64,000 nucleotides of DNA from Bacillota bacterium (GTDB lineage Bacteria; Bacillota; Clostridia; Lachnospirales; Lachnospiraceae). Location of the stretch: NCBI GenBank assembly GCA_023407575.1, contig JAEYLX010000051.1, positions 85,919 to 149,918 on the forward strand, in the 5' to 3' direction. The notes beneath the pieces were generated by a model. That model did no database searches. It was not told the DNA's origin and was given only the letters and a program-made list of their open reading frames with translations. Numbering within the stretch: the stretch's first letter is position 1; the number at the start of each line of letters is the position of its first letter. The position numbers were made by a program, and so were the translations under genes. Positions 33,091-41,446 of this stretch are shown piece by piece.

Positions 33091-36000
33091 TTAGGTAGAG
33101 CTGTTCTCAACATCTCGTACAAACTGAACAATTGCCTTGGCAATTTGGTAAAGGGTTCGTTCTGTGTCGGGATTTGAAACTTCTGTATCTCGTGATAATT
33201 GGTTAGTATAACTATTCGCTTCCTTTTCATTTCTTAGCAATACGAAATCCAATTGTTTTAAAGTTACATCCTGTTCTTCAATTGTACTTCGTAACAATTG
33301 CGAATTCCTGCTTATTTGCTCTAATCCGCTGCGGCTGTCACTGCCAATGAATCCCTGGAGTCCATTCTCTTTTAAGGAGAATTCTGTCTTAACATTACCC
33401 AACTGCTCCGACCAGGTAGTAACACTTACCTTTCCCGATCCAGTAGCTCCTCTTAGGATAGTTAGGTTCATATTTGTTATACCATTTTTAGTTTCTATTG
33501 GTATTTGATAAAATTCTTTTTCTGCAAGTGTTCTTAAAAATCTCATCTGTTGCCCTAAACTTTTCAACTCAGCCAATCTCTGATTGTCTATCTTTTCTTC
33601 GGAATAAGATTGTTCAATTGCAGCTTCTGCATCCTGCTCTAACTGTGAATAAGTTTCAACTGCAGAATGCCTGTCGATTATTGTATCGGACAATTGGTCC
33701 AAATCCTTAAGAGTATTTTCTGATTTTTCGACTTTTTCTTCTTTTTGTAATTTTAACAGCTTCTTAATGGGAGATTCTCCGTTACTTAACAGATAGTTTG
33801 CCATCATAAGATTAGCGGGAGTATTTGGAACCCTATAGTTATTTAGAAATCGAAGAGCTTGTTCGGAATTCTTACATAATTCCCTAATCTCTTGAACCTT
33901 CTTTGCATACTCCTCTTCCACCATCTGGTCATCTTCCAGCTGCGCAAGTTGATCAAATAGCTTTTCAACCGGGACATCCTTAATACTCTCCCAGATTCCC
34001 TTAGAAGAAATATTGCTTAAAAGAGAAGGTGTAATTCCCTCTTTTATTTCTTTTAAAAGCTGTCCAATATACTCTGTCTGTTCTTGGATTTCTTCATTGT
34101 TGGAACTCTCTTCCTCTGTATTAATATTACTATCTACTGTTTTTTCACCTGCAGCAAATTCTCTTACTTGTTCTGCTATGGATTCCGAATCTCTGTTTAA
34201 CCCTTGTAAGGTTCCAAATTCATCATCAATTACCGCATCTAGATGCCCCTTCTTGTTGGTATTCACTGCCCGAAGCAACCCTTCTAAAGTCACTTCCTGA
34301 TTTGCCTTAAGTAATGCCCCAACTGCTGCCCCATCTGATTTCTCCACGTTATAAAGCAATCGATAAACGCCAATATAAGCCTTTCTTTCACTTGGCGTAA
34401 TATCATTTGTTTTTTCGAGCCTATGTAAGAAGGTACTGAACTTCTCTTCTGATGTGATACCCTCTTCTTCCCTTATGCGGTTTACTGTTTGATTTAACTC
34501 ATCAATGGTCATTTGCATTGGATTTAATTGCTCTTTCAGCATACGAACGGTCACTGCCGGATGTAAATTATTAATTAAATTTGATACCTTCTGATCATAA
34601 GCCTTTACTTGTGCAAGGGAGCTCTCGTTTATTTCCATCTGATTGTACCCTAATATTCGTGCCGCTCTTTGATTTTGCTCAGTATTTTCAATCTGCAGCT
34701 CCTCTAATAAGGAATCAACCTTTGCAAATGCCTTTTTAATTGAATCACCATATTCCCTGTTTGGAACCGTCATCAAGGTTTCATATGCCGCACCGGCTTT
34801 TGCAAACTCTGTTTGCAGCTTATTACCTTCTGTAAGAAGACCTGGAATTGTTATGCTGCTCCTAATAGTTAGCGTACTGCCAAGCACCTGACTTGGAAGG
34901 CTTCTTAGCGCTTCTATACTCTGAGTAGTCTCTTTTAATAGTTCCAGTGAAGTTGCATCAAATACTGTATCTGCCTCCAATGCCAGCTCTTTATAATAAT
35001 TGTCTTCTATCTGCTTTAATGCATCAACAACCTTGCTCAGTTCATTGGTTTCTATGGAAAAGCCCTGCTTCTCCAATTTAGCTGCAGCTTCTATGGTCAT
35101 TTTAAGTCGAATTTCCTCCAGCTGTCTCTTTGCTCTAACTTCCTTATAGGCTTTACTGTCAACTACCTCACTCTCTTGTTCAGAGGATAAATCAGACTCC
35201 ACTACAGCCTCTTCATCTATTATTTGATCAGCTTCAATAATATCTTGTCCACTTGTTACCTGCTTTTCTAGTTTGGAGTTTTCCTGTATCGCAATCAAAT
35301 TCTTCAAAGTTAGTTCCGTACCCGTCTCCACCGCCTCAGATACACTATCCTCTGTTATAGTATTTAGCTTATCTACTAATTTGCTTGCATTTTCACCTGT
35401 GCCTGTCAGCACTGCATCCTTTGGATGTATCCCTTGACTCATTCCTTCCAGCATTCTGTTAAGCATCTCATCGGTATTTCTGTTATCCTTTAACTGCTCT
35501 AGCTCCTTCTTATAGGTAAAGGTCTCAGCTGTTAATGGAATTTTACTTTCAACCAGCCACTTGGCAGAATTAATCTCACTTTCGGTAGCTTCGAATCCCG
35601 CCTCTTGAATTACATCCTTTACTTGCCCTAATAACTCCTTCCAATCCTGTGAAGCGATTGGCTCCTTGATTAGTTTTGTACTGCTATAATATGCCTTATA
35701 TAAATTCTCTGTGGTCGGAGCAAGGTTTTTTGAGATCAAATTCTGCATTGCCTTATCATCCATCATTGGTGTTGTATCTAATAATGAAAGCGCAGAGGTT
35801 AATTTCGCTATATTGTCTGGGGTTGCTGGTAAATTTGCCTCCTCCAGTCTTATCTTAAGTTCGGATGGCTCAAAAGACTTTTTATTTTCCTTCGGTTTCC
35901 TTTCTTCTTTACTAGATACTGCTTGTTTCTTTTTACCCTCAGTATCATTCAATTTTTCAGCTTTTTGGCTCTCTTGACTCTTAACTCGATCCAGTACTCT

Positions 36001-36525
36001 TTTGAAGCCTTGAAGGGAATAGTTTTGTGGATCAAATCCCTCTAGTTCCATGTTCTTATAATCAAGTTCAGTCAGCCTTGCTTCCACATCCTTTAAGCCT
36101 TCCAGACTGTCTTTACTCTCTTGCTCCTGCTCGGCTCTTCTAGTAGATTTCTCTTTCTTTGCAAGAACCGTCTCCCAGTCAGAATCTATTGCCAGTTTTG
36201 CTCGAAAAGAGGTCTTTCTGCTGCCATCATCAGGATCTAATATTCTAAGTTCTATTTCATTCTTGGTGGTCTTCAATATTTCAAAGGTTTTTATCTCTCC
36301 GGGTTTTACCTTCCCCACCACATCCCTGGGTGCACTAACCTTCTGACCATTAAAATCAAAGGTGACCAGTTCCGCTACTGATGTAACAACACCCGTAATT
36401 TGCTGTCCTTTTTTCATGAAAGATGAACCCAGTCCATTCTTATCTTTATCTATTGTAACCTGCCCAGACAGATTTCTCACTGTTTTGTTCAGGTTTGCCA
36501 TATTCTTTGAAACACTCTGATTCAT
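33091..36525 (-). CDS. large DUF6240-type protein with FliK-like C-terminus
   Basis: 1144 residues, rich in Glu, Lys and Leu and largely helical. Residues 35-110 form a small beta-rich part (GQQITGVVTSVAELVTFDFN). The C-terminal 150 residues, NMNLTILRGATGSGKVSVTTW then LQGFIGSDSRSGLEQISRNSQ, follow the strand and helix pattern of the FliK hook-length control C-domain. It lies directly upstream of flagellin and fliS on the same strand, and a sigma-28-like promoter precedes it. I think it is a flagellar length-control or export-related protein; DUF6240 itself has no known function. Start follows GGGAGAAGG. Confidence 0.65.
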   Translation of the reverse strand: MNQSVSKNMANLNKTVRNLSGQVTIDKDKNGLGSSFMKKGQQITGVVTSVAELVTFDFNGQKVSAPRDVVGKVKPGEIKTFEILKTTKNEIELRILDPDDGSRKTSFRAKLAIDSDWETVLAKKEKSTRRAEQEQESKDSLEGLKDVEARLTELDYKNMELEGFDPQNYSLQGFKRVLDRVKSQESQKAEKLNDTEGKKKQAVSSKEERKPKENKKSFEPSELKIRLEEANLPATPDNIAKLTSALSLLDTTPMMDDKAMQNLISKNLAPTTENLYKAYYSSTKLIKEPIASQDWKELLGQVKDVIQEAGFEATESEINSAKWLVESKIPLTAETFTYKKELEQLKDNRNTDEMLNRMLEGMSQGIHPKDAVLTGTGENASKLVDKLNTITEDSVSEAVETGTELTLKNLIAIQENSKLEKQVTSGQDIIEADQIIDEEAVVESDLSSEQESEVVDSKAYKEVRAKRQLEEIRLKMTIEAAAKLEKQGFSIETNELSKVVDALKQIEDNYYKELALEADTVFDATSLELLKETTQSIEALRSLPSQVLGSTLTIRSSITIPGLLTEGNKLQTEFAKAGAAYETLMTVPNREYGDSIKKAFAKVDSLLEELQIENTEQNQRAARILGYNQMEINESSLAQVKAYDQKVSNLINNLHPAVTVRMLKEQLNPMQMTIDELNQTVNRIREEEGITSEEKFSTFLHRLEKTNDITPSERKAYIGVYRLLYNVEKSDGAAVGALLKANQEVTLEGLLRAVNTNKKGHLDAVIDDEFGTLQGLNRDSESIAEQVREFAAGEKTVDSNINTEEESSNNEEIQEQTEYIGQLLKEIKEGITPSLLSNISSKGIWESIKDVPVEKLFDQLAQLEDDQMVEEEYAKKVQEIRELCKNSEQALRFLNNYRVPNTPANLMMANYLLSNGESPIKKLLKLQKEEKVEKSENTLKDLDQLSDTIIDRHSAVETYSQLEQDAEAAIEQSYSEEKIDNQRLAELKSLGQQMRFLRTLAEKEFYQIPIETKNGITNMNLTILRGATGSGKVSVTTWSEQLGNVKTEFSLKENGLQGFIGSDSRSGLEQISRNSQLLRSTIEEQDVTLKQLDFVLLRNEKEANSYTNQLSRDTEVSNPDTERTLYQIAKAIVQFVRDVENSST

Positions 36526-36605
36526 ACCTTCTCCCGTCCTCTTTCTGCAGGTTAAATCGAACTTTTCCTGTCGTTCTTTCCACTCTAAACGACTTTACCT
36601 CTATT

Positions 36606-36632
36606 ATTTCGGCAGTTTGTATGAATTTCTTA
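36606..36632 (-). promoter_or_regulatory. sigma-28 (SigD)-type promoter
   Basis: On the minus strand TAAG (36632-36629), 15 bases, GCCGAAAT (36613-36606), against the SigD consensus TAAA-N15-GCCGATAA. It lies about 80 bases ahead of the FliK-like gene. Confidence 0.5.
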
Positions 36633-36770
36633 ACCTGGGAAGATAGGCCTGGTCTCGGTAATAAATAACAGATAAGAACAAAAGTGCACCTTGCACACAC
36701 TCGACTTAAGATACTTTCAATGCACAACTTTTGTACTGTGCGCATAGCTGCGCATCCTTAGTCGAAGAGC

Positions 36771-36814
36771 TTTTCTATAATAGAAATTTCGTAGGAATTT
36801 ACTATTATAGAAAA
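36771..36814. repeat. AT-rich inverted repeat upstream of the DUF885 gene
   Basis: TTTTCTATAATAGAAATT and its near-perfect inverse (one bulged base) surround a 7-base loop. It lies between the divergent FliK-like and DUF885 genes, and could be an operator or an end-of-transcript stem. The rest of 36633-36949 shows only a short GCGCA/TGCGC hairpin near 36740. Confidence 0.5.
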
Positions 36815-36949
36815 AATAATAATATAACTTCTTATCAGTAATTTTGATGAATAAACATGAATATATAAATAGAAATCCAAACCGTGTGTGCATTAATTAC
36901 TACGAAAGAATTATCAGTATTTAACGGCATGACACTATGGGAGGTTGTA

Positions 36950-38707
36950 ATGAAAATAAGAAGGTTGTTTTTTTATACTATACTATTCACTGTCCTCTGC
37001 CTAACCCTGTTATTAAGCGGATGCAGCCTGAAAAAAACAGAGTCTTCGGAACAAGATAAGTTTGACAACTTTTTAAATGATTTATTTGTGCTTGAGGTTC
37101 AATCAGATAGCATTTCCATGAATTATTCTTTAGCCTCTCCCGAAAACTTTGGCATTACACAGGAGAAGGCTACTCTTGGGGAATATAGTGTAAGTAACAT
37201 GACAAAGGATCTTTCTTCCTCCGAGAACTACCTGGCGCGACTGAAATCCTTTGATTATCAGCTTCTATCCTCAGACCAAAAATTAACCTATGAAATTGTT
37301 AAGACCTATCTAGAGCAAGACTTAGGTTTAGGCGACTTTATGTATTACGATGAATGTCTTGGACCAACCACAGGAATTCAAGCTCAATTACCAATTCTAT
37401 TAGCGGAATATAGTTTTTATAGTAAGTCTGACATAGATACTTATATTGACCTACTCACCTGTGTTTATAGCTATTTTGAAGATTTAGCTCAGTATGAGCG
37501 TGAAAAGTCCAAGGTAGGTCTGTTTATGAGTGACGCTGTAGCCGCTCAAATAATTGAACAATGCAACTCCTTTATTGAAAACCCCAAAGAAAATTTCTTA
37601 ATCCAATATTTTGATGAAAAAATAATGAATTATAAAGGTTTAACCAAAGAGGAAATCACTACCTACAAAGTAAAAAATAAAGAGGCTGTACTTACCCATG
37701 TCATTCCTGCTTATAAATTATTAATAAAAACTTTAACAGAGCTTATGGGAACCGGTACGAATGATGCTGGTCTATATTATTATCCAAAGGGTCAATCCTA
37801 TTATGAAAAAATAGCTAAGATTAAAACTGGTTCAGATAAAAGCATGCAAGAAATGATTAAAATGCTGGACACTGCAATCGGTGACGGACTTGTGGATATT
37901 ACTGCATTAACAACTGCAGATCCTAACCTGATTGATAAGTATCTATCCTTTGAATCTTTTCCTTTAACAGACCCAAATGATATTATAAGTGATTTAAAAT
38001 CCGATATTCAAAAAGATTTTCCACCAACAGCAACCGTTAACTGCAATATTAAATATGTACCTGATTCCCTTGCAGAATATTTAAGTCCTGCCATGTATCT
38101 AATTCCACCTATCGATAATTATAAAGATAATAATATTTACATCAATGGTAACGATGCAAAAACTCTATCCATGATTTATACCACTGTGGCTCATGAAGGA
38201 TATCCAGGTCATCTCTATCAATGTGTTTATTTTAGAAGTAAAAATCCATCCCCTATCCGTAATTTATTAAACTTTGTCGGATATGATGAAGGCTGGGCGA
38301 CCTATGTTGAAATGTATTCTTATCATACCTCTGGAATTGACGAAATGCTTGCTGATTTTCTAGAGCTTAACAACATTGTAATCCTTTGTATGTATGCCCG
38401 TACGGACATTGGCATTCATTATGAAGGTTGGACAAAAAGAACGGCTGTGGACTATGTCAATGACTTTATTGGTGATGATGAGATTGCAGGTGCAATCTAT
38501 GATACCTTACTGGAAGAACCAGCTATTTATCTTCCCTATGCAATTGGTTATCTTGAAATAATGGAGCTTAGAAAACAAGCCGAAAGAGCATTAGCTGGCA
38601 ACTTTGTTGCAAAGGATTTTCATACCTTTTTACTTGATATCGGGCCAGCACAATTTGGAATTATAAAAGATAAAATGAACTTATGGATTGAAAAAACAGC
38701 AAAGTAG
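36950..38707 (+). CDS. DUF885 family lipoprotein (predicted metallopeptidase)
   Basis: 585 residues from the ATG at 36950, which has GGGAGG upstream; the frame is open to 36884 but without a site. The signal peptide MKIRRLFFYTILF ends in a lipobox LLSGC, so it should be a lipoprotein on the outer membrane face. VAHEGYPGHLYQ (HExxxxH) and the downstream GYDEGWATYVEMY are the DUF885 marks of a zinc peptidase. Single gene with its own terminator. Confidence 0.88.
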   Translation: MKIRRLFFYTILFTVLCLTLLLSGCSLKKTESSEQDKFDNFLNDLFVLEVQSDSISMNYSLASPENFGITQEKATLGEYSVSNMTKDLSSSENYLARLKSFDYQLLSSDQKLTYEIVKTYLEQDLGLGDFMYYDECLGPTTGIQAQLPILLAEYSFYSKSDIDTYIDLLTCVYSYFEDLAQYEREKSKVGLFMSDAVAAQIIEQCNSFIENPKENFLIQYFDEKIMNYKGLTKEEITTYKVKNKEAVLTHVIPAYKLLIKTLTELMGTGTNDAGLYYYPKGQSYYEKIAKIKTGSDKSMQEMIKMLDTAIGDGLVDITALTTADPNLIDKYLSFESFPLTDPNDIISDLKSDIQKDFPPTATVNCNIKYVPDSLAEYLSPAMYLIPPIDNYKDNNIYINGNDAKTLSMIYTTVAHEGYPGHLYQCVYFRSKNPSPIRNLLNFVGYDEGWATYVEMYSYHTSGIDEMLADFLELNNIVILCMYARTDIGIHYEGWTKRTAVDYVNDFIGDDEIAGAIYDTLLEEPAIYLPYAIGYLEIMELRKQAERALAGNFVAKDFHTFLLDIGPAQFGIIKDKMNLWIEKTAK

Positions 38708-38719
38708 AATTAAAACATA

Positions 38720-38762
38720 AAAACAGCAGCTGGATCTAATAAATCATCCATGCTGCTGTTTT
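38720..38762 (+). terminator. terminator of the DUF885 gene
   Basis: AAAACAGCAGC / GCTGCTGTTTT base with TGGAT/ATCCA above it (one bulge) and a 10-base loop, ending in TTTT. Confidence 0.85.
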
Positions 38763-38780
38763 ATTAATAATTTAGTAACT

Positions 38781-38826
38781 GCTCAAACCCACGCTCGAAA
38801 ACCTATAGTTTCTCTGCTGTTTGATT
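38781..38826. repeat. dispersed repeat, copy B
   Basis: GCTCGAAAACC-TATA-GTTTC-TCTGCTGTTTG, close to copy A at 7284-7340, and again between two convergent genes (DUF885 and metG). Confidence 0.45.
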
Positions 38827-38843
38827 CTATACGGTTACAAGTA

Positions 38844-40826
38844 TTATTGAATTTCTGCTCCTGATGGCATAGGCTTTTCTGGTATCATTAGTGCAAGATT
38901 TCCTTCTGCATCCTCTGCACAAAGTAACATACCCTCGGATAACATACCAGCTAAAGTCGCAGGCTTTAGGTTAACAACAACCATTACCTTCTTTCCTACC
39001 ATCTGTTCTGGAGTATAATGAGCCTTAATTCCAGATACAATCTGCTTTACCTGAGAACCAATTTTAACTTGGGAACATAATAATTTCTTAGATTTCTTTA
39101 CCTCTTCACAGGCAATAATCTCACCAATCTGGAACTGAAGCTTAGCAAAATCATCATAGGTAATTTCTGCTTTTGCTTCTATATCTATAACATCTGCTTT
39201 CTCTTCTTTTACTTCCTCAGCAACTGCCTCTGTTACTACTTCGTTTACTTCCTTAGATGCTTCCACTTTCTCAAGTACCTCCTTAATATCTAAACGTGCA
39301 AATAAAATCTCCGGTGTCTCTGTAACTTTGGTTCCATCCGGGTATAAGCCATAAGTCTCAAATTCCCCGATGGAACGTGCTTTTGCTGATAACTGTGAAA
39401 GAATCTTAGCTGCGGTTTCCGGCATAAAGGATTCTAATAAACTAGCACCTATACAGATACTCTCGGTCAAATGGTATAGTACCGTTGCAAGTCTCTCTTT
39501 CTTCTCTTCGTCTTTTGCCAGCACCCAGGGCATTGTCTCATCAATGTATTTATTGCAGCGCTTAAACAATGTGAAAATCTCAGTAAGCGCATCCGCCACA
39601 CGCAGCTTCTCCATTTTGGCAATAACCTTTTTCGGTGTCTCAAGTGCTAACGCCTTAAGCTCTTCGTCAAAAGTCTCTGTCACTTTGCCGTCACGTACAA
39701 TTCCACCAAAATATTTATTGGACATGGAAATCGTACGATTTACCAAGTTACCTAAGGTGTTCGCCAGATCCGAATTAATTCTCTCCACTAACAGTTCCCA
39801 GGAAATCGTTCCATCGTTGTCAAATGGCATCTCATGAAGAACAAAATAACGAACAGCATCTACACCAAAAATATTTACCAAATCATCGGCATAAAGAACA
39901 TTGCCCCTTGATTTACTCATCTTATCGCCAGCGCTGCCCTGCATTAACCATGGATGTCCGAACACCTGCTTGGGTAGTGGAACTTCTAATGCCATTAATA
40001 TAATTGGCCAGTAAATCGTATGGAAACGGATAATATCCTTACCAATTAAGTGAAGATCACATGGCCAAAATTTATTATAAAGGTCCGTATGATTCCCCTC
40101 CACATCATAACCAATACCGGTAATATAATTACTTAACGCATCCAACCATACATACACCACATGTCTGTCATCAAAATCTACCGGAATCCCCCACTTAAAG
40201 GAGGTTCTAGATACGCAAAGATCCTGAAGTCCTGGAAGCAAGAAATTATTCATCATCTCATTCTTTCTGGATTCTGGCTGTATGAAGTCTGGATGGGTAT
40301 TGATATGCTCTATCAAACGATCTGCATATTTACTAAGCTTCAGGAAATATGCCTCTTCTTTTGCAGGTTGAACGTCTCTGCCGCAGTCAGGGCATTTGCC
40401 ATTATTCAACTGGGATTGTGTAAAGAAGGATTCACAAGGGGTACAATACATTCCCTCATAATGACCCTTATATATATCACCTTTTTCATATAACTTTTTA
40501 AATATCTTTTGAACCTGTTTCTCATGATCTTCATCCGTGGTACGAATAAATTTATCATAGGAGGTATTCATTAAATCCCAGATACCTTTAATCTGTCCGG
40601 CAATACCATCTACAAACTCTTTTGGTGAAATTCCAGCATCTGCCGCTTTTAACTCAATCTTTTGTCCATGCTCATCCGTCCCCGTCTGGAAAAATACATC
40701 ATATCCTTCCAATCTTTTAAAACGTGCTATACTATCTGCCAATACGATTTCATAAGTATTTCCAATGTGCGGCTTACCGGAGGTATAGGCAATCGCTGTT
40801 GTAATATAATACGGTTTTGTACTCAT
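38844..40826 (-). CDS. metG: methionyl-tRNA synthetase
   Basis: 660 residues. HIGNTYE (the HIGH motif) near residue 20, the CTPCESFFTQ...CPDCG zinc knuckle near 127-150, and DKMSKSRGN (KMSKS). The C-terminal 110 residues, after an acidic linker, form a Trbp111-type tRNA-binding domain (FAKLQFQIGEIIACEEV, LKPATLAGMLSEGMLLCAE). Charges tRNA-Met. Expression is under a T-box leader at 40935-41243. Start follows GAAAGGA. Confidence 0.97.
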   Translation of the reverse strand: MSTKPYYITTAIAYTSGKPHIGNTYEIVLADSIARFKRLEGYDVFFQTGTDEHGQKIELKAADAGISPKEFVDGIAGQIKGIWDLMNTSYDKFIRTTDEDHEKQVQKIFKKLYEKGDIYKGHYEGMYCTPCESFFTQSQLNNGKCPDCGRDVQPAKEEAYFLKLSKYADRLIEHINTHPDFIQPESRKNEMMNNFLLPGLQDLCVSRTSFKWGIPVDFDDRHVVYVWLDALSNYITGIGYDVEGNHTDLYNKFWPCDLHLIGKDIIRFHTIYWPIILMALEVPLPKQVFGHPWLMQGSAGDKMSKSRGNVLYADDLVNIFGVDAVRYFVLHEMPFDNDGTISWELLVERINSDLANTLGNLVNRTISMSNKYFGGIVRDGKVTETFDEELKALALETPKKVIAKMEKLRVADALTEIFTLFKRCNKYIDETMPWVLAKDEEKKERLATVLYHLTESICIGASLLESFMPETAAKILSQLSAKARSIGEFETYGLYPDGTKVTETPEILFARLDIKEVLEKVEASKEVNEVVTEAVAEEVKEEKADVIDIEAKAEITYDDFAKLQFQIGEIIACEEVKKSKKLLCSQVKIGSQVKQIVSGIKAHYTPEQMVGKKVMVVVNLKPATLAGMLSEGMLLCAEDAEGNLALMIPEKPMPSGAEIQ

Positions 40827-40934
40827 ATTATCATTCCTTTCTATGTCTAGTTACTTCATTTTCTTATATTTATATATTCCTTTGCGTTTCTCTGACTTTT
40901 AATTATCAGAGATGAGTTTCTTCTGTTTTCCAAT

Positions 40935-41243
40935 AAAAAAACTCCCATCCTTAAATTACTTTAAAGACGAGAGAGACTCCCGTGGTACCACTTTAATTTA
41001 CCCCTATCTCTCGATACGAGCCTTAATCACTGCAAATCTACAGCTAGCATTCTTAACGGTTGCTACCGTCGCAGCCTAAGATTACTCCTCGGTGCGCAGC
41101 TCCAAGACCATCTTCAACAGCTTCCCGAGATTATTATAATAACAATCCGAGTAAGAACTCATTCCCCCTTCTCAGCTTGCTGGGGTTCTCTGTTAACCGT
41201 TCCACTGCCTACTCTTCTTTTCAAAGCCTTTTATCCATATTTA
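40935..41243 (-). promoter_or_regulatory. T-box riboswitch of metG
   Basis: On the minus strand the T-box motif AAAGTGGTACCACGGGAGTC lies at about 40969-41001, followed by a terminator stem (CTC...GATGGGAG) and TTTTTTT at 40941-40935. Upstream are a structured leader of about 240 bases with AGAGTAGGCAG and AACAGAGAACCCC stretches typical of stem I. It should sense uncharged tRNA-Met and let transcription pass. I could not fix the specifier codon with certainty. Confidence 0.9.
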
Positions 41244-41249
41244 TGTCAA

Positions 41250-41278
41250 AGTATACCATGCACAGCTTACTTTGTCAA
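41250..41278 (-). promoter_or_regulatory. sigma-A promoter of metG
   Basis: On the minus strand a perfect TTGACA (41278-41273), 17 bases, TATACT (41255-41250); the start would lie near 41243, at the head of the T-box. Confidence 0.75.
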
Positions 41279-41446
41279 ATTTTAATACCTACTTTAAGTT
41301 TAACATAATCTAACTGGATTATTCGAGTAATAGCAAAATTATTACCTTCATGTTATACTATTTTCATCTGATATCTTTTTAAGGTATCTTCGGTCTGTAA
41401 TGTATCAAAATCGGTAACCGTATATTCATACGTGAAAGGAAACCAT

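Noticed and set aside
36446..36745. Minus-strand 99-codon frame upstream of the FliK-like gene
   Set aside because: It overlaps the start of the large gene in another frame, covers the sigma-28-like promoter, and has no family features.
39370..39837. Plus-strand 155-codon frame opposite metG
   Set aside because: It is a shadow of metG; composition follows the reverse of the synthetase codons.
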